Source: Ruminococcaceae bacterium UBA5413 (GTDB taxonomy: Bacteria > Bacillota > Clostridia > Oscillospirales > Acutalibacteraceae). Taken from it: a stretch of DNA of 16,825 nt. Position numbers and translations under genes: made by a program. This document shows positions 5,783-14,024 of this stretch, in pieces. Position 1 is the stretch's first letter. The number at the start of each line of letters is the position of its first letter. Where the stretch lies: assembly GCA_002409585.1 (NCBI GenBank), contig DHNP01000004.1, forward strand, positions 28,811 through 45,635, given 5' to 3'. The notes under the pieces are model-generated. The model searched no databases. It had not been told where the DNA came from and saw nothing but the letters and a program-made list of their open reading frames with translations.

Positions 5783-7066
5783 TTGGATTTTACGGCCTTA
5801 TCAAAGCGGGAGCTTGAGGGGACAAAGGCTGAACTTGAGGAAGATTACAGGCGATTTCAAGAAAAGCATTTGAGCCTGAATATGGCCAGGGGCAAGCCGT
5901 CGTGCAGGCAGCTTGAACTTTCAAACGACATGCTCGCCACGCTGAATTCTTCATCAAGCTTTTTATCATCCGACGGGACGGACTGCCGTAACTACGGCCT
6001 GGCCGACGGCATACCGGAACTTAGGAATATTTTTTCGGCTATGATGGAGGTTTCCGCCGACAATATCATAGTTGGCGGAAACTCAAGCCTTAATATGATG
6101 TTTAACACCGTGTCGTGCGGTGTAACCCATGGATTTGCCGGGTGCGAACCGTGGGGATGCCAAAAGGGGCTTAAGTTTCTCTGCCCTGCGCCGGGTTACG
6201 ACAGGCACTTCAAGGTGACTGAGTACTTCGGCTTTGACTTGGTGACCGTGCCCATGACTCCAACAGGGCCGGACATGGATGCCGTCGAGAAGTACGCCGA
6301 AAACGACCCGTCGGTAAAGGGAATATGGTGCGTCCCTAAGTATGAAAACCCTACGGGCATTACTTTTTCAGATGAAACGGTTAAACGCTTTGCGCGCCTT
6401 AAACCCGCGGCAAAGGATTTCCGTATTTTTTGGGACAATGCCTATTGCGTGCATGACCTGACTGACGACCCTGACAGGCTGTTGAGCCTTTGGCACGAAT
6501 GTGAAAAAGAGGGAACGCTTGAAAACGTATTTTTCTTTTCTTCAACAAGCAAGATAACCTTCCCTGGCGCGGGCGTGTCGGCGATGGCCGCGGGCGACGG
6601 AAACCTGCGCGACATAAGGAAGTATAACTCCGTTATGACCATAGGTCCGGATAAACTTAACCAGCTTAGGCATATATACTTTTTGAAGGATATTAACGGG
6701 GTAAAAGCACAGATGGCAAGGCATAGGGCAATAATAGCGCCTAAATTCAAAACCGCGCTTAAAAAGCTCGACACGGCAGTCAAAGGCACTAACACTGCCT
6801 CGTGGACAACTCCGAAGGGCGGTTATTTTATAAGCGTAGACGTAATGCCAGGCTGCGCAAAGCGCGTAGTGGAGCTTTGCAAAAACGCCGGCGTGACGCT
6901 CACAGGGGCAGGCGCTACATACCCTTACGGAAAAGACCCTCAAGACAGCAACATAAGGCTTGCTCCTACATATCCGCCGCTTGAAGAACTTGAGCAGGCA
7001 ATGGATTTGTTCTGCACGGCTATAAAACTTGCGGCTGCTGAAAAACTTCTTTCCGAAAAGCTGTAA
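5783..7066 (+). CDS. PLP-dependent aminotransferase (aspartate aminotransferase subgroup, Aminotran_MocR type)
   Basis: This fold-type I aminotransferase transfers amino groups between amino acids and 2-oxo acids using pyridoxal phosphate. It resembles the aspartate aminotransferase subgroup found in actinobacteria and Firmicutes. Motifs include NMARGKP near the N-terminus, NYG and GGNSSLNMMF (cofactor phosphate region), YENPTG, WDNAYCVHDL (the Asp that contacts the PLP nitrogen), SSTSKITFPGAG with the Schiff-base lysine (K257 counted from the TTG start) and NIRLAPTYPP with the carboxylate-binding arginine. The start is taken as TTG 5783 (427 aa) because AAGGGAG (5767-5773) touches the alternative ATG at 5774 but sits nine bases from the TTG; family members also begin close to this point (M-D-F-T-A-L-S-K). 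It stands alone between the TetR gene and the infC operon; the substrate is not decided by sequence alone. Confidence 0.88.
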   Translation: MDFTALSKRELEGTKAELEEDYRRFQEKHLSLNMARGKPSCRQLELSNDMLATLNSSSSFLSSDGTDCRNYGLADGIPELRNIFSAMMEVSADNIIVGGNSSLNMMFNTVSCGVTHGFAGCEPWGCQKGLKFLCPAPGYDRHFKVTEYFGFDLVTVPMTPTGPDMDAVEKYAENDPSVKGIWCVPKYENPTGITFSDETVKRFARLKPAAKDFRIFWDNAYCVHDLTDDPDRLLSLWHECEKEGTLENVFFFSSTSKITFPGAGVSAMAAGDGNLRDIRKYNSVMTIGPDKLNQLRHIYFLKDINGVKAQMARHRAIIAPKFKTALKKLDTAVKGTNTASWTTPKGGYFISVDVMPGCAKRVVELCKNAGVTLTGAGATYPYGKDPQDSNIRLAPTYPPLEELEQAMDLFCTAIKLAAAEKLLSEKL

Positions 7067-7076
7067 GCCTCTGCGC

Positions 7077-7126
7077 GGCGTTCAGCCGCCCTAAGCTTCA
7101 AACGGCCGGACGGTCAGCGCCTTTTT
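7077..7126 (+). terminator. weak candidate terminator after the aminotransferase
   Basis: GGCGTT (7077-7082) can pair with AGCGCC (7116-7121), with an inner GCCG/CGGC (7085-7088 with 7103-7106), and TTTTT follows at 7122-7126. The stem is interrupted, so efficiency is doubtful. Confidence 0.4.
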
Positions 7127-7155
7127 AAAAAATTAATTGAATTTTACGTTTCAAC

Positions 7156-7184
7156 TTGACAAAATATATATACGCTATTATAAT
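7156..7184 (+). promoter_or_regulatory. consensus promoter of the infC superoperon
   Basis: TTGACA (7156-7161) and TATAAT (7179-7184) are both perfect and separated by the ideal 17 bases, giving a very strong vegetative promoter. Transcription should begin near 7191. Confidence 0.93.
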
Positions 7185-7190
7185 TAAACA

Positions 7191-7345
7191 GTAAAAGAAA
7201 GCGGAATACGCGCCTTCGGCGTGTACTTCCACCTGTGGGGTATCGTCCGTCACGGGTCAATACGCAGAAAGCCGCCTTACTTACGGCGGCTGCAACATTG
7301 TATTGATGCGCGGGCGGAGTATAAGCCCGCGCTTTTATTCTTTTA
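7191..7345 (+). promoter_or_regulatory. infC leader with transcription attenuator (ribosomal protein L20/IF3-type leader)
   Basis: The ~190-base leader of infC is highly structured. An early hairpin (ACGCGCC with GGCGTGT, loop TTC, 7208-7224) is followed by AGCCGCC/GGCGGCT (7270-7276 with 7285-7291) and then an intrinsic terminator, GCGCGGGC/GCCCGCGC (7308-7315 with 7325-7332), with TTTTATTCTTTT. The CCGCC of the second stem could alternatively pair with the GGGCGG of the terminator's left arm, which would make an antiterminator. In Bacillus the infC-rpmI-rplT leader ends in a comparable terminator, and L20 binds it to promote termination. Position and layout fit that autoregulation; I could not verify the L20-binding core of the known motif, so the exact class is inferred. 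Confidence 0.75.
7308..7345 (+). terminator. attenuator terminator hairpin before infC
   Basis: A perfect 8-bp G+C-only stem with a 9-base loop is followed by a T-rich tail (7333-7345), 37 bases ahead of the infC start codon. Confidence 0.9.
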
Positions 7346-7381
7346 TTATTAAAATTTTACTATGGCGTTTTGGAGGTGCTA

Positions 7382-7903
7382 ATTATTAGCAGCAAGGGAC
7401 TACAAATTAACGAGAATATCCGCGATAAACAAGTGCGCGTAATAGGCCCGGATGGTTCACAGCTGGGACTTATGACGTCCATGCAGGCACGGCAGAAAGC
7501 CGTGGAATTTAATCTTGACCTTGTTAAAGTTGCGCCTAAGGCGGTGCCGCCGGTCTGCAAAATCATTGATTACGGCAAGTACAGGTTTGAACAGGCAAAA
7601 AGGGAAAAAGAAGCAAAAAAGAAGCAGCATATAGTCGAAATTAAAGAAATTAGGCTGTCACTCAATATTGATACACATGACTTTATGACTAAGGTTTCCC
7701 ATGCGCAGAAATTTTTACAAAGCGGCAATAAAGTAAAAGCTTCCATACGTTTTCGCGGACGTGAAATGGGTCACCCTGAACACGGCTACTTAACAATGAA
7801 AAAGTTTGCGGAGGCTCTTAGTGAAATCGCTAACATAGAAAAGCCTGCGAAACTGGAAGGCCGCAATATGCTTATGTTCCTTGCACCGAAACCCATTAAG
7901 TGA
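7382..7903 (+). CDS. infC: translation initiation factor IF-3 (AUU start codon)
   Basis: IF-3 binds the 30S subunit, prevents premature 50S joining and checks the start codon and initiator tRNA. The N-terminal domain (about 1-75) contains INENIR, GPDGSQLG, LDLVKVAP and PPVCKI-DYGKYRFEQ; a lysine-rich linker follows, then the C-terminal domain (about 85-173) with EIRLSLNIDTHDF, KVKASIRFRGRE and MFLAPK. The start is ATT at 7382, spaced five bases from GGAGG (7372-7376). A frame starting with TTG 7370 would place the ribosome binding site inside the gene. Starting with ATT gives M-I-S-S-K, matching the Bacillus IF-3 N-terminus. The AUU codon lets IF-3 limit its own translation, as known in E. 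coli. The product is 173 residues, normal for the family. rpmI follows after 29 bases. Confidence 0.96.
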   Translation: MISSKGLQINENIRDKQVRVIGPDGSQLGLMTSMQARQKAVEFNLDLVKVAPKAVPPVCKIIDYGKYRFEQAKREKEAKKKQHIVEIKEIRLSLNIDTHDFMTKVSHAQKFLQSGNKVKASIRFRGREMGHPEHGYLTMKKFAEALSEIANIEKPAKLEGRNMLMFLAPKPIK

Positions 7904-7932
7904 AAGTACTTGAAAAGTAAGGAGGGGCATTT

Positions 7933-8130
7933 ATGCCTAAAATCAAAACACATACGGGCGCGAAAAAGCGTTTTAAGTTATCCAAAAATGGTAAGGTCAT
8001 TCGCGCGCATGCGTTTAAGTCGCATATTTTAAATAAAAAGACCACTAAACGCAAAAGGGGCCTGCGTAAGACTACTGTTGCCGATAAGACAAATACGGCG
8101 GCTGTGAAGAAGCTTATACCGTATAAGTAA
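7933..8130 (+). CDS. rpmI: 50S ribosomal protein L35 (bL35)
   Basis: This 65-residue, strongly basic protein carries the family signature KIKTHTGAKKRFKLSKNGK at the N-terminus and SHILNKKTTKRKRGLRK in the middle. It is a component of the large ribosomal subunit. The ATG follows AAGGAGG (7918-7924). It sits in the conserved infC-rpmI-rplT order, so it should be co-regulated by the upstream leader. Confidence 0.98.
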   Translation: MPKIKTHTGAKKRFKLSKNGKVIRAHAFKSHILNKKTTKRKRGLRKTTVADKTNTAAVKKLIPYK

Positions 8131-8178
8131 TGTTTAGTTTTACAGTGAATTTAACCATTTATTGGAGGTATATATAAA

Positions 8179-8535
8179 ATGGCAAGAGTAAAAGGCGCAA
8201 TTATGACGCGCAAAAGAAGAAAAAAGACTTTAAAGCTTGCAAAAGGCTATTTTGGTTCTAAGAGCAGACATTTTAAAATGGCCAAACAGGCCGTTATGAA
8301 ATCCGGCAACTATGCCTACATCGGACGCAAGGCCCGCAAGAGGGATTTCCGCCGCCTGTGGATTACAAGGATTTCAGCGGCATGCCGCGCCGACGGCATC
8401 AGTTATTCACAGTTTATAAACGGACTTAAAAAAGCGGGAGTTACCCTTAACCGCAAGATGCTTGCCGAAATTGCGGTAGCTGACGAAAATGCTTTTAAAA
8501 GCCTTGTGGAAAAAGCAAAAGCATCTTCTTTATAA
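8179..8535 (+). CDS. rplT: 50S ribosomal protein L20 (bL20)
   Basis: This 118-residue basic protein begins with the signature MARVKGAIMTRKRRKK and continues with LAKGYFGSKSRHFKMA and YAYIGRKARKRDFRRLWI. The long basic N-terminal helix threads into 23S rRNA, and the globular C-terminal half binds rRNA. L20 is essential for early 50S assembly and in Bacillus represses this operon by acting on the infC leader; the attenuator at 7191-7345 makes the same feedback likely here. The ATG follows GGAGGT (8164-8169). A hairpin with a T-rich 3' arm lies just after the stop (8546-8584). Confidence 0.98.
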   Translation: MARVKGAIMTRKRRKKTLKLAKGYFGSKSRHFKMAKQAVMKSGNYAYIGRKARKRDFRRLWITRISAACRADGISYSQFINGLKKAGVTLNRKMLAEIAVADENAFKSLVEKAKASSL

Positions 8536-8545
8536 TAAAAAGCTT

Positions 8546-8584
8546 AAAATTGCGTTCGGGACTTACCGGGCGCAAATTTTATAT
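8546..8584 (+). terminator. probable partial terminator after rplT
   Basis: AAAATT (8546-8551) pairs with AATTTT (8575-8580); after a one-base bulge GCG pairs with CGC, two G-T pairs follow, then CGG with CCG around a 6-base loop. This is about 14 bp in total, and the 3' arm ends in TTTTATAT. No new promoter is visible before the next gene, so read-through is likely and this may reduce downstream expression relative to the ribosomal genes. Confidence 0.5.
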
Positions 8585-8596
8585 AAGGGGAATAAC

Positions 8597-9418
8597 ATGC
8601 GTGAGATTATCGCGAGCCGCCGCAACGACCATGTAAAACTTGCTTACTGCCTTTCAAAATCGTCCTCTTTTCGTAAAAAAAAGGGGCTTTGTTTTTTAGA
8701 AGGGGCGCGCCTGTGCGCGGATGCGGCAATGAGCGGTAACAAAACCAGGGCTTTGTTTTTTACCCCAAAAGCCGAAATAAAGTACAAAGACTATATAATG
8801 CGCATAAAATGCCCTGAGGATAAAATTTATGTCATAGACCAAAGCATAGCCGATTACCTTGCCGATACCAAAAACCCGCAGGGCGTTTTTTCTATCTCTG
8901 ATATTCCTTATACAGAGAATAAATTATCTGGTGTACCGCGCAGCGGCAATTTCCTCGCGCTTGAAAATATACAGAACCCCGACAACCTCGGCGCTGCGTT
9001 AAGGACAGCCGAGGCCTTTGGCATATCCGGCGTTGTTTTCGGCGGGGCGTGCTGCGACGCTTATTCGCCTAAAGCCCTCCGCGCCGGCATGGGGGCGGTT
9101 TTCAGGCTCGGTGTTTATACAAGCGCCGACATGCCGTCCGCTGTACGGGACTTTAACTCGATGGGTTTCTCTACTTTCGCCGCGGTGCCCGACAGGTCTG
9201 CGCTTAAAGTTACGGATATTGACTTCAGGGGAAGCTCCGTAATGGTTATAGGCAACGAGGGCAACGGCATTATGCCGGAGACAGTGCGCGAATGCAAAAA
9301 ATGTGTTACAATACCAATGTCGGGCAGGGCGGAGTCGCTTAACGCTTCCGCGGCCGCGGCTGTTTTGATGTGGGAAATGATGCGCGGCAAAGAGGCAGGG
9401 GGCGTTAACGACGGCTGA
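8597..9418 (+). CDS. SpoU/TrmH-family RNA 2'-O-methyltransferase (probable 23S rRNA)
   Basis: This 273-residue protein has an N-terminal substrate-binding domain (about 1-110, SpoU_sub_bind-like) with FLEGARL, then the trefoil-knot SPOUT methyltransferase domain. The three SpoU motifs are present: ENIQNPDNLGAALRTAEAFG (about 123-142, with N130 and R136), VIGNEGNG (about 217-224) and IPMSGRAESLNASAAAAV (about 239-256). It should transfer a methyl group from S-adenosylmethionine to a ribose 2'-OH. The rRNA target is inferred from family and position. The frame is open further upstream into rplT, but the ATG at 8597 with AAGGGG six bases before it is clearly the start. Its stop lies 22 bases before the dprA GTG. 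Confidence 0.9.
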   Translation: MREIIASRRNDHVKLAYCLSKSSSFRKKKGLCFLEGARLCADAAMSGNKTRALFFTPKAEIKYKDYIMRIKCPEDKIYVIDQSIADYLADTKNPQGVFSISDIPYTENKLSGVPRSGNFLALENIQNPDNLGAALRTAEAFGISGVVFGGACCDAYSPKALRAGMGAVFRLGVYTSADMPSAVRDFNSMGFSTFAAVPDRSALKVTDIDFRGSSVMVIGNEGNGIMPETVRECKKCVTIPMSGRAESLNASAAAAVLMWEMMRGKEAGGVNDG

Positions 9419-9440
9419 TTACGACGGCAGGGCTTACTGG

Positions 9441-10559
9441 GTGTGGCTCCAGCAGGCACTTGGTGCGGGAAGCTCGAAGCCCGTCAGGATTTTGTCAAAT
9501 TACGGGTCGGTGAAAGATTTTTATTTGGCAGGAAAAGAAAGCTGGCTCCTTGAAGGGTACTTTACCCGCAAGGAAATATATAAATTAAGCTCGTACTCAG
9601 CAGCTGATGCGCAGCTGCTTGTAAGCTACTGTGAAGATATAGGGCAGAATATTATTACGCCCGAAAGCGAAGAATACCCCGGGCAGCTTACGCAGATACC
9701 TAACCCTCCGTGCGCCCTTTACGTTAAGGGTGAACTGCCGGACTTCGGTTCATGCCTTTCAGTTTCCATTGTCGGCACGAGAAAAGCGACGGAGGCAGGT
9801 AAAACCGCCGCGCGCAGCTTTGCTTTCGGGCTTGCAAAGCAAGGCGTCATAGTAGTGAGCGGAGGGGCTTTGGGCATAGATACCGCCGCCCACAGCGGCG
9901 CTTTGCAGGCAGGCGGAAAGACGGTATGCGTTTTAGGCTGCGGCATAGATGCCAATTACCTCATGGCAAACGCGCCGCTGCGTGAGGCCATAGCCGCAAA
10001 GGGCGCACTTTTGTCAGAGTACCCGCCGTCAACACAGGCAATGGGTTCTAATTTTCCAATACGTAACCGCATAATTTCAGGCCTTTCCGCGGGGACTCTC
10101 GTGGTGGAGGCCGCCGCTAAAAGCGGTTCGCTCATAACTGCGGACTGCGCGCTTGACCAGGGCAAGGATGTTTTTGCCGTGCCGTCAGGCATTTATAACC
10201 CCGTAGGCAAAGGCGTAAACAGCCTTATAAAGAGCGGGGCGAAGCCTGTGAGCAGTGTAAATGATATACTTGAAGAGTACACAGAACAGTACCCGGGAAA
10301 ATTTAATCTTGACGACACGCAAATAAATGTTATCATAAAAGGAAGTAACACTGAAACGGCGCCTGCACCGGAAGCCTCTCTCGAGGGGCTGTCGGACGAC
10401 GCAAAAAGGCTTTTCCCGTTTATGACAGACGAGCCGGAGCACGTATCTAAATTATGCAAACTTTCTGGGCTGCGTATAGCGCAGGCGCTCTCCGCCGTTA
10501 CAGAACTTGAAATCGCGGGGAAGGTAAAGTCATATCCGGGCAGCCGTTACAGTATATGA
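9441..10559 (+). CDS. dprA: DNA processing protein DprA (Smf), single-stranded DNA binding, RecA loader
   Basis: DprA binds incoming single-stranded DNA during natural transformation and loads RecA; it is also common in bacteria not known to be transformable. The 372-residue product has an N-terminal helical region (about 1-70), the Rossmann-like DprA core (about 75-285) with SIVGTRKATEAGK, VVSGGALGIDTAAHSGAL, VLGCGID, FPIRNRIISGLS, VVEAAAKSGSLITA and VFAVPSG, and a C-terminal winged-helix domain (about 315-372). The start is uncertain: GTG 9441 has AGGG eight bases upstream, but the conserved Y-W just before the W-L motif is encoded upstream of it. The frame is open back to 9381 without any ATG, GTG or TTG; an ACG at 9408 or 9411 behind AGGGGG (9397-9402) is the only alternative. 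topA follows after 52 bases. Confidence 0.92.
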   Translation: MWLQQALGAGSSKPVRILSNYGSVKDFYLAGKESWLLEGYFTRKEIYKLSSYSAADAQLLVSYCEDIGQNIITPESEEYPGQLTQIPNPPCALYVKGELPDFGSCLSVSIVGTRKATEAGKTAARSFAFGLAKQGVIVVSGGALGIDTAAHSGALQAGGKTVCVLGCGIDANYLMANAPLREAIAAKGALLSEYPPSTQAMGSNFPIRNRIISGLSAGTLVVEAAAKSGSLITADCALDQGKDVFAVPSGIYNPVGKGVNSLIKSGAKPVSSVNDILEEYTEQYPGKFNLDDTQINVIIKGSNTETAPAPEASLEGLSDDAKRLFPFMTDEPEHVSKLCKLSGLRIAQALSAVTELEIAGKVKSYPGSRYSI

Positions 10560-10611
10560 CTATTGAAAGTCTATTTTATTTTTAAGCGGATAAATAATTC
10601 GAGGTGGTTGT

Positions 10612-12693
10612 ATGTCAAAACTCGTTATAGTAGAATCCCCGGCAAAAGCCAAAACAATCCAGAAATACCTTGGAAACGGATACGACGTTATTGCATCCAT
10701 GGGCCACGTGAGGGATCTGCCGAAAAGCAGGCTTAGCGTAGATGTTAAAAATAATTTCCAACCTAAGTACCAGGTTATAAAAGGCAAGGAAAAACTTGTA
10801 AAAGAACTAAAGTCAAAAGCGGAAAAAAGCGATTCAGTCCTTCTTGCCACCGACCCTGATAGGGAAGGGGAAGCAATCTCGTGGCATCTCGCATATCTTT
10901 TAGGGCTGAATATTGAAGATAAAAACCGTGTAACCTTTAATGAGATAACAAAGACCGGCGTTTCAAACGGGATGGAGCACCCGCGCAGCCTTGACATAGA
11001 CCTTGTCAACGCGCAGCAGGCGCGCAGAATATTAGACAGGCTTGTGGGCTATAAGCTAAGCCCGTTTTTATCACAGAAAATACGGCGCGGCCTTTCCGCC
11101 GGCAGGGTGCAGTCCGTCGCCGTGCGCATTATCGTCGACAGGGAAAAAGATATAAACGCCTTTAAGCCTGAGGAGTACTGGTCCATAGATGCCAAGTTTA
11201 CGCCGAAAGGCTCACGCAAGGTTTTCGGGGCATCTTTTTACGGCGACACAGACGGGAAAATAGAAATAAAGGATAAAGAACAGTCCGACAGGATATTAGC
11301 CGGGCTTGACGGCGCTGATTACGCCATAGACAAGGTCAAAAGCGGCAAACGCAAAAGGTCGCCGGCACCGCCGTTCACTACGTCTACCATGCAGCAGGAG
11401 GCTTCAAAGCTGCTCGGCTTTCAGGCAAGGCGCACTATGAAGGCGGCCCAGGAGCTTTATGAAGGCGTAGATATAAAGGGTATGGGGGCAATAGGCCTTA
11501 TAACGTACATGAGGACGGATTCGCTGCGTATTTCGGAGGACGCAATCCGCGACGCAGGCGACTATATACTCGGGCGCTGGGGTGAAAAGTACCTGCCTAA
11601 GGCACCGCGCCGCTATAAGTCGAGCGCAAACGCGCAGGACGGGCACGAGGCAATACGGCCTACTGTGCCGAGCCTTTCGCCGGATAAAGTAAAAGAAAGC
11701 CTTACAAGCGACCAGTATAAGCTCTACACGCTTATATGGCGCAGGTTCCTTGCCTGCCAGATGGCGGACTGCCTGCAGAACACTGTAAAAGCGGACATAA
11801 AAGCGGGAAAGTATATCTTTAAGGCATCCGGCTACACCGTTGCGTTCGACGGCTTCAACGTGCTTTACGAGGATGATAAAGAAGAAAAAGAAAAAAAGGT
11901 GGGCGCGCTGCCGCAGCTTGAGGACGGCATGCCGCTTAAGCTGAAAGAAATAGCGGGAAACCAGCACTTTACACAGCCGCCTCCGCGCTACACGGAAGCC
12001 TCGTTAATAAAGGCGCTCGAAGAAAACGGCATAGGCAGGCCGTCAACTTACGCGACGACAATTTCAACCATTACTTCGCGGGAATATGTTGTCCGCGACG
12101 GGAAAAGCCTTAAACCGACTGAGCTTGGCGAAACAGTTACTAAGTTGATGGAGGAGCGCTTCCCAAAAATAGTTAACGTCAAGTTTACGGCACAGGTTGA
12201 AAACGAGCTCGACGATATCCAAAGGGGCAAAGCCGGCTGGGTTGAAACGCTTGACCATTTTTACGGCGATTTTGACGAAACCCTCCAAAAGGCCAAAAAG
12301 GATATGGAAGGCGTAAAAATACAGCTTAAGGAAGACGTTACCGACGTCATATGTGAAAAATGCGGCAGGCATATGGTCGTTAAGGTCGGCCGTTATGGGA
12401 AATTCCTTGCGTGCCCTGGGTATCCGGAATGTAAAAACGTAAAGAAGTACGTTGAGGATACCGGTGCGGAGTGCCCCGCGTGCGGCGGTAAGATCATAGT
12501 ACGCCGTACAAAGAAAGGACGCACTTTTTACGGTTGCTCCAATTACCCTAAATGCAATTTTATGACATGGGACGAACCTACGAAAGAAAAATGCCCGAAA
12601 TGCGGGAAAACATTGTTTAAAAAGAAGGGCAAACATCCAAAATACTACTGCGCGACGCCGGACTGCGGCTATGAAAAGACGGAGGACGAATGA
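10612..12693 (+). CDS. topA: DNA topoisomerase I (type IA, omega protein)
   Basis: Topoisomerase I relaxes negative supercoils behind RNA polymerase by single-strand passage. The 693-residue protein has an N-terminal TOPRIM domain (about 3-140; LVIVESPAKAKTI and DPDREGEAISWH with metal ligands at D81, D83 and E85), the type IA core with RGLSAGRVQSVA, and the active site GLITYMRTDS, where Y299 forms the phosphotyrosine link and R301 assists. The C-terminus carries three four-cysteine zinc ribbons (starting near residues 583, 623 and 661). The ATG at 10612 follows GAGGTGG. The stop overlaps the trmFO start by four bases (ATGA), so translation is coupled. Length and domains are typical for Firmicutes. 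Confidence 0.98.
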   Translation: MSKLVIVESPAKAKTIQKYLGNGYDVIASMGHVRDLPKSRLSVDVKNNFQPKYQVIKGKEKLVKELKSKAEKSDSVLLATDPDREGEAISWHLAYLLGLNIEDKNRVTFNEITKTGVSNGMEHPRSLDIDLVNAQQARRILDRLVGYKLSPFLSQKIRRGLSAGRVQSVAVRIIVDREKDINAFKPEEYWSIDAKFTPKGSRKVFGASFYGDTDGKIEIKDKEQSDRILAGLDGADYAIDKVKSGKRKRSPAPPFTTSTMQQEASKLLGFQARRTMKAAQELYEGVDIKGMGAIGLITYMRTDSLRISEDAIRDAGDYILGRWGEKYLPKAPRRYKSSANAQDGHEAIRPTVPSLSPDKVKESLTSDQYKLYTLIWRRFLACQMADCLQNTVKADIKAGKYIFKASGYTVAFDGFNVLYEDDKEEKEKKVGALPQLEDGMPLKLKEIAGNQHFTQPPPRYTEASLIKALEENGIGRPSTYATTISTITSREYVVRDGKSLKPTELGETVTKLMEERFPKIVNVKFTAQVENELDDIQRGKAGWVETLDHFYGDFDETLQKAKKDMEGVKIQLKEDVTDVICEKCGRHMVVKVGRYGKFLACPGYPECKNVKKYVEDTGAECPACGGKIIVRRTKKGRTFYGCSNYPKCNFMTWDEPTKEKCPKCGKTLFKKKGKHPKYYCATPDCGYEKTEDE

Positions 12694-14024
12694 AAGACGG
12701 CATACGTGTTATAGGCGCCGGGTTCGCCGGCTGTGAGGCGGCATGGCAGGCGGCGCAGAGGGGGGTAAACGTAACCCTTTACGAGATGAAGCCGGTGAAG
12801 TTTTCACCGGCGCATAAAAGCGTTGATTTTGCTGAGCTTGTCTGTTCAAATTCTTTTAAGGCCGAGCGTGTTGAAAGCGCCGCAGGCCTGCTAAAAGAAG
12901 AAATGCGCCGTATGGGTTCGCTACTTGTGGAATGCGCGGTTAAATGCCGCGTGCCGGCCGGAGGCGCGCTTGCCGTCGACCGCGATGATTTTTCCCGCAT
13001 GGTGACGGAGAAAATCAGCGGCAACAGGTTTATAAATGTTATAAGGGAAGAAATACAGGAGATACCCGCGGACGGTGTAACCGTCATAGCTACGGGGCCT
13101 TTGACGTCGGATGCCATGGCAGGGGCCATATCTGAGAAGTTTGGAGAAAACCTTAGCTTTTTTGATGCCGCGGCTCCCATAGTCACCGCCGAAAGCCTTA
13201 ACATGGGCAGGATATTTGCCGCTTCAAGGTATGACCGGGGCGGGGCTTACCTTAACTGCCCTATGAATAAAGAGGAGTATTTAAGCTTTTACTCCGAACT
13301 TGTTTCGGCAGAAAGGGCGCCCTTAAGGGACTTTGATGCCGGCTCCCCTAAGGTTTACGAGGGATGCATGCCTGTGGAAGTGATGGCGGCACGCGGCGAG
13401 GATACGCTGCGGTTCGGCCCTATGAAACCGGTCGGCCTGCGCGACCCAAGCACAGGCCACCGGCCGTGGGCTGTGCTGCAGCTGAGGCCCGAAAATGCGG
13501 CCGGCACGCTTTACAATCTCGTGGGTTTTCAGACTAACCTTAAATTCAGTGAGCAAAAACGCGTGTTCGGCTTGATACCTGGCCTTGAAAACGCTGAGTA
13601 TATGCGCTACGGCGTAATGCATCGCAACACGTTCCTTAATTCCCCACAGATACTCTCGCCTGATTTCAGCTTAAAAAACAGCCCAGGTTTATTTTTTGCC
13701 GGGCAGATAACAGGCGTAGAGGGCTACATGGAATCCGCCGCCTCAGGCATAGTAGCTGGTATAAACGCGGTGCGCAGGCTTAACGGCCAAAGTACCGCGG
13801 TTCTGCCTGAAACTACAATGACAGGCGCTTTAAGCCGCTACGTTTCTTACGGCGGCACGGGGGCCTTTCAGCCTATGGGCGCTAACTTCGGCATACTCCC
13901 GCCGCTTAAAGAGCATATAAGGGACAAGCGCCTGAGGTACGCCGCCTTGTCCGAAAGGTCGCTTGAAGATCTTGGCACGTTTACAGATGATAATAAAATT
14001 TCAATTTTGAATCGAGATGTCTGA
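12690..14024 (+). CDS. trmFO: tRNA m5U54 methyltransferase, folate- and FAD-dependent (TrmFO)
   Basis: TrmFO makes 5-methyluridine at position 54 in the tRNA T loop, using methylenetetrahydrofolate and FAD rather than S-adenosylmethionine. The 444-residue product starts with a GAGFAGCEAA dinucleotide-binding loop (about 9-18). It has ELVCSNSFK with C52, GGALAVDRDDF, YLNCPMNKEEY, EGCMPVEVMAARG with C226, LRFGPMKPVGL and AGQITGVEGYMESAASG. C52 and C226 correspond to the C53 and C226 of the Bacillus enzyme. The ATG overlaps the topA stop, and GGAGG lies in the topA 3' end. The 3' end overlaps plsX. The dprA-topA-trmFO order is common in Firmicutes. Confidence 0.97.
   Translation: MKDGIRVIGAGFAGCEAAWQAAQRGVNVTLYEMKPVKFSPAHKSVDFAELVCSNSFKAERVESAAGLLKEEMRRMGSLLVECAVKCRVPAGGALAVDRDDFSRMVTEKISGNRFINVIREEIQEIPADGVTVIATGPLTSDAMAGAISEKFGENLSFFDAAAPIVTAESLNMGRIFAASRYDRGGAYLNCPMNKEEYLSFYSELVSAERAPLRDFDAGSPKVYEGCMPVEVMAARGEDTLRFGPMKPVGLRDPSTGHRPWAVLQLRPENAAGTLYNLVGFQTNLKFSEQKRVFGLIPGLENAEYMRYGVMHRNTFLNSPQILSPDFSLKNSPGLFFAGQITGVEGYMESAASGIVAGINAVRRLNGQSTAVLPETTMTGALSRYVSYGGTGAFQPMGANFGILPPLKEHIRDKRLRYAALSERSLEDLGTFTDDNKISILNRDV

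Noticed and set aside
10560..12636. Long minus frames (10560-11009, 11404-11967, 12064-12636) inside topA
   Set aside because: They lie within a gene with intact catalytic and zinc-ribbon motifs; their products show no domain and no start signals.
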